From: Psychrobacter sp. P11G3
GTDB taxonomy: Bacteria; Pseudomonadota; Gammaproteobacteria; Pseudomonadales; Moraxellaceae
Direction of reading: 5' to 3'
Assembly (NCBI RefSeq): GCF_001435845.1
Contig: NZ_CM003596.1
Span: 2,837,298-2,901,297 of the forward strand
Length of the DNA stretch: 64,000 bases
How positions within the stretch are numbered: the stretch's first letter is position 1; the number at the start of each line of letters is the position of its first letter. Both the position numbers and the translations under genes were made by a program. The notes beneath the pieces are model-generated. The model was not told the DNA's origin. It ran no database searches and saw only the letters and a program-made list of their open reading frames with translations. Shown in pieces: positions 63,487-64,000 of the stretch.

Positions 63487-64000
63487 ATGAGTGAATTATC
63501 AGAGCAACAGTCAGATAAGCAGAACCTAGATCAAAAAAGCAGTAAACACTATCGCTATCTAGTCTTTATCGGTCGCTTTCAGCCGTTCCATGCTGGTCAC
63601 AAAGCCGTCATCGATGAGGCATTAAAACGCTCAGACGAAGTGATTATGCTCATTGGCTCAGCCAACTTGCCACGTAGCTTACGCAATCCATTTAGCGTCG
63701 CTGAGCGTGCCGCCATGATTAAAGGCGCCTACTCTGAAGAAGAAGCCGCACGCATTCACTGTGTTGGCTTAGATGACGCACTTTATAATGACACCCGCTG
63801 GCTACAGTATGTGCAAGCAGGCGTAAAATCTGTCACTGGCGACTTGCAGACGGATATTGGCTTGATTGGTCATTCAAAAGATAGCTCATCTTACTATCTG
63901 TCATTGTTTCCCAACTGGGACTCTGTGTCAGTGCCCAATTATCATAACTTATCAGCCACGCCGATTCGCGACAGCTATCTGATGGGTGCTACGCCGACAC
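63487..64000 (+). CDS. nadM: Nicotinamide-nucleotide adenylyltransferase, possibly fused to Nudix (5' part)
   Basis: The first 171 residues of a protein that continues past the right edge. After a 23-residue hydrophilic leader, VFIGRFQPFHAGHKAVIDEAL carries the nucleotidyltransferase HxGH-like motif, and LSATPIRDSYL near the end is the ISxTxxR-type motif. SANLPRSLRNPFSVAERAAMI is typical of the NadM/NMNAT branch that makes NAD from NMN and ATP. Homologues in this group often carry a C-terminal Nudix domain, which cannot be checked here. AGGAAG precedes ATG. Confidence 0.88.
   Translation, partial: MSELSEQQSDKQNLDQKSSKHYRYLVFIGRFQPFHAGHKAVIDEALKRSDEVIMLIGSANLPRSLRNPFSVAERAAMIKGAYSEEEAARIHCVGLDDALYNDTRWLQYVQAGVKSVTGDLQTDIGLIGHSKDSSSYYLSLFPNWDSVSVPNYHNLSATPIRDSYLMGATPT

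Overview
The window is 64 kb of gene-dense, almost entirely housekeeping chromosome from a gammaproteobacterium of the Moraxellaceae, most likely Psychrobacter. This assignment rests on base composition (moderately AT-rich, judged by eye), on protein sequence character, and on a gene order I associate with Moraxellaceae: gltD-gltB-SPOR gene-aroB-aroK-pilQPONM|mrcA, hisC-hisD-hisG-murA-ibaG, and the str operon placed directly before tRNA-Trp-secE-nusG-rplKAJL-rpoBC. No database search was possible, so the genus is an inference.

Layout. 1-6.1 kb: the 5' end of an unidentified gene, a secreted PEBP-like protein, a HAD phosphatase, an SDR oxidoreductase, an orphan PotD-like polyamine-binding lipoprotein and a FUSC-type membrane protein. 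6.3-12.5 kb: glutamate synthase gltB-gltD behind a long, possibly structured leader. 13.3-21.8 kb: SPOR-domain protein, aroB and aroK (shikimate pathway) and the type IV pilus alignment/secretin operon pilMNOPQ, divergent from mrcA (PBP1a, 22.0-24.7 kb). 24.8-43.97 kb: on the minus strand, a DUF6586-like gene, then (in transcription order) rpsL-rpsG-fusA-tuf, tRNA-Trp-secE-nusG, rplK-rplA, rplJ-rplL, rpoB-rpoC. This is the translation/transcription core, with clear promoters before rpsL and before tRNA-Trp and terminators after tuf, rplL and rpoC. 44.4-48.9 kb: an EcsC-family protein, divergent from fabB-pabB. 49.1-54.3 kb: hisC, hisD, hisG (short form), murA and ibaG. 54.4-57.2 kb: a secreted alpha/beta hydrolase, the BON lipoprotein dolP, and yraN. 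57.4-59.4 kb: rsmI (with an acidic insertion) and a PfkB-family kinase. 59.5-61.8 kb: metY and nfuA. 62.4-64 kb: an alpha/beta hydrolase and the 5' part of nadM.

How the parts fit. Nitrogen assimilation (gltBD), aromatic and histidine biosynthesis, folate (pabB), methionine (metY), fatty acid synthesis (fabB), peptidoglycan (murA, mrcA) and outer-membrane quality control (dolP) sit around the ribosome/RNA polymerase block. No CRISPR array, insertion sequence, prophage, integron or defence island was seen, and I found no convincing undescribed multi-gene system. The points most worth a second look are non-coding: a terminator-like hairpin filling the short str-operon leader behind a near-consensus promoter, the long gltB leader, the rplJ leader, and several perfect palindromes. 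There are also a few protein oddities: an acidic loop in RsmI, lpoA and diaA missing from their usual places, and an SPOR domain followed by a long disordered tail.
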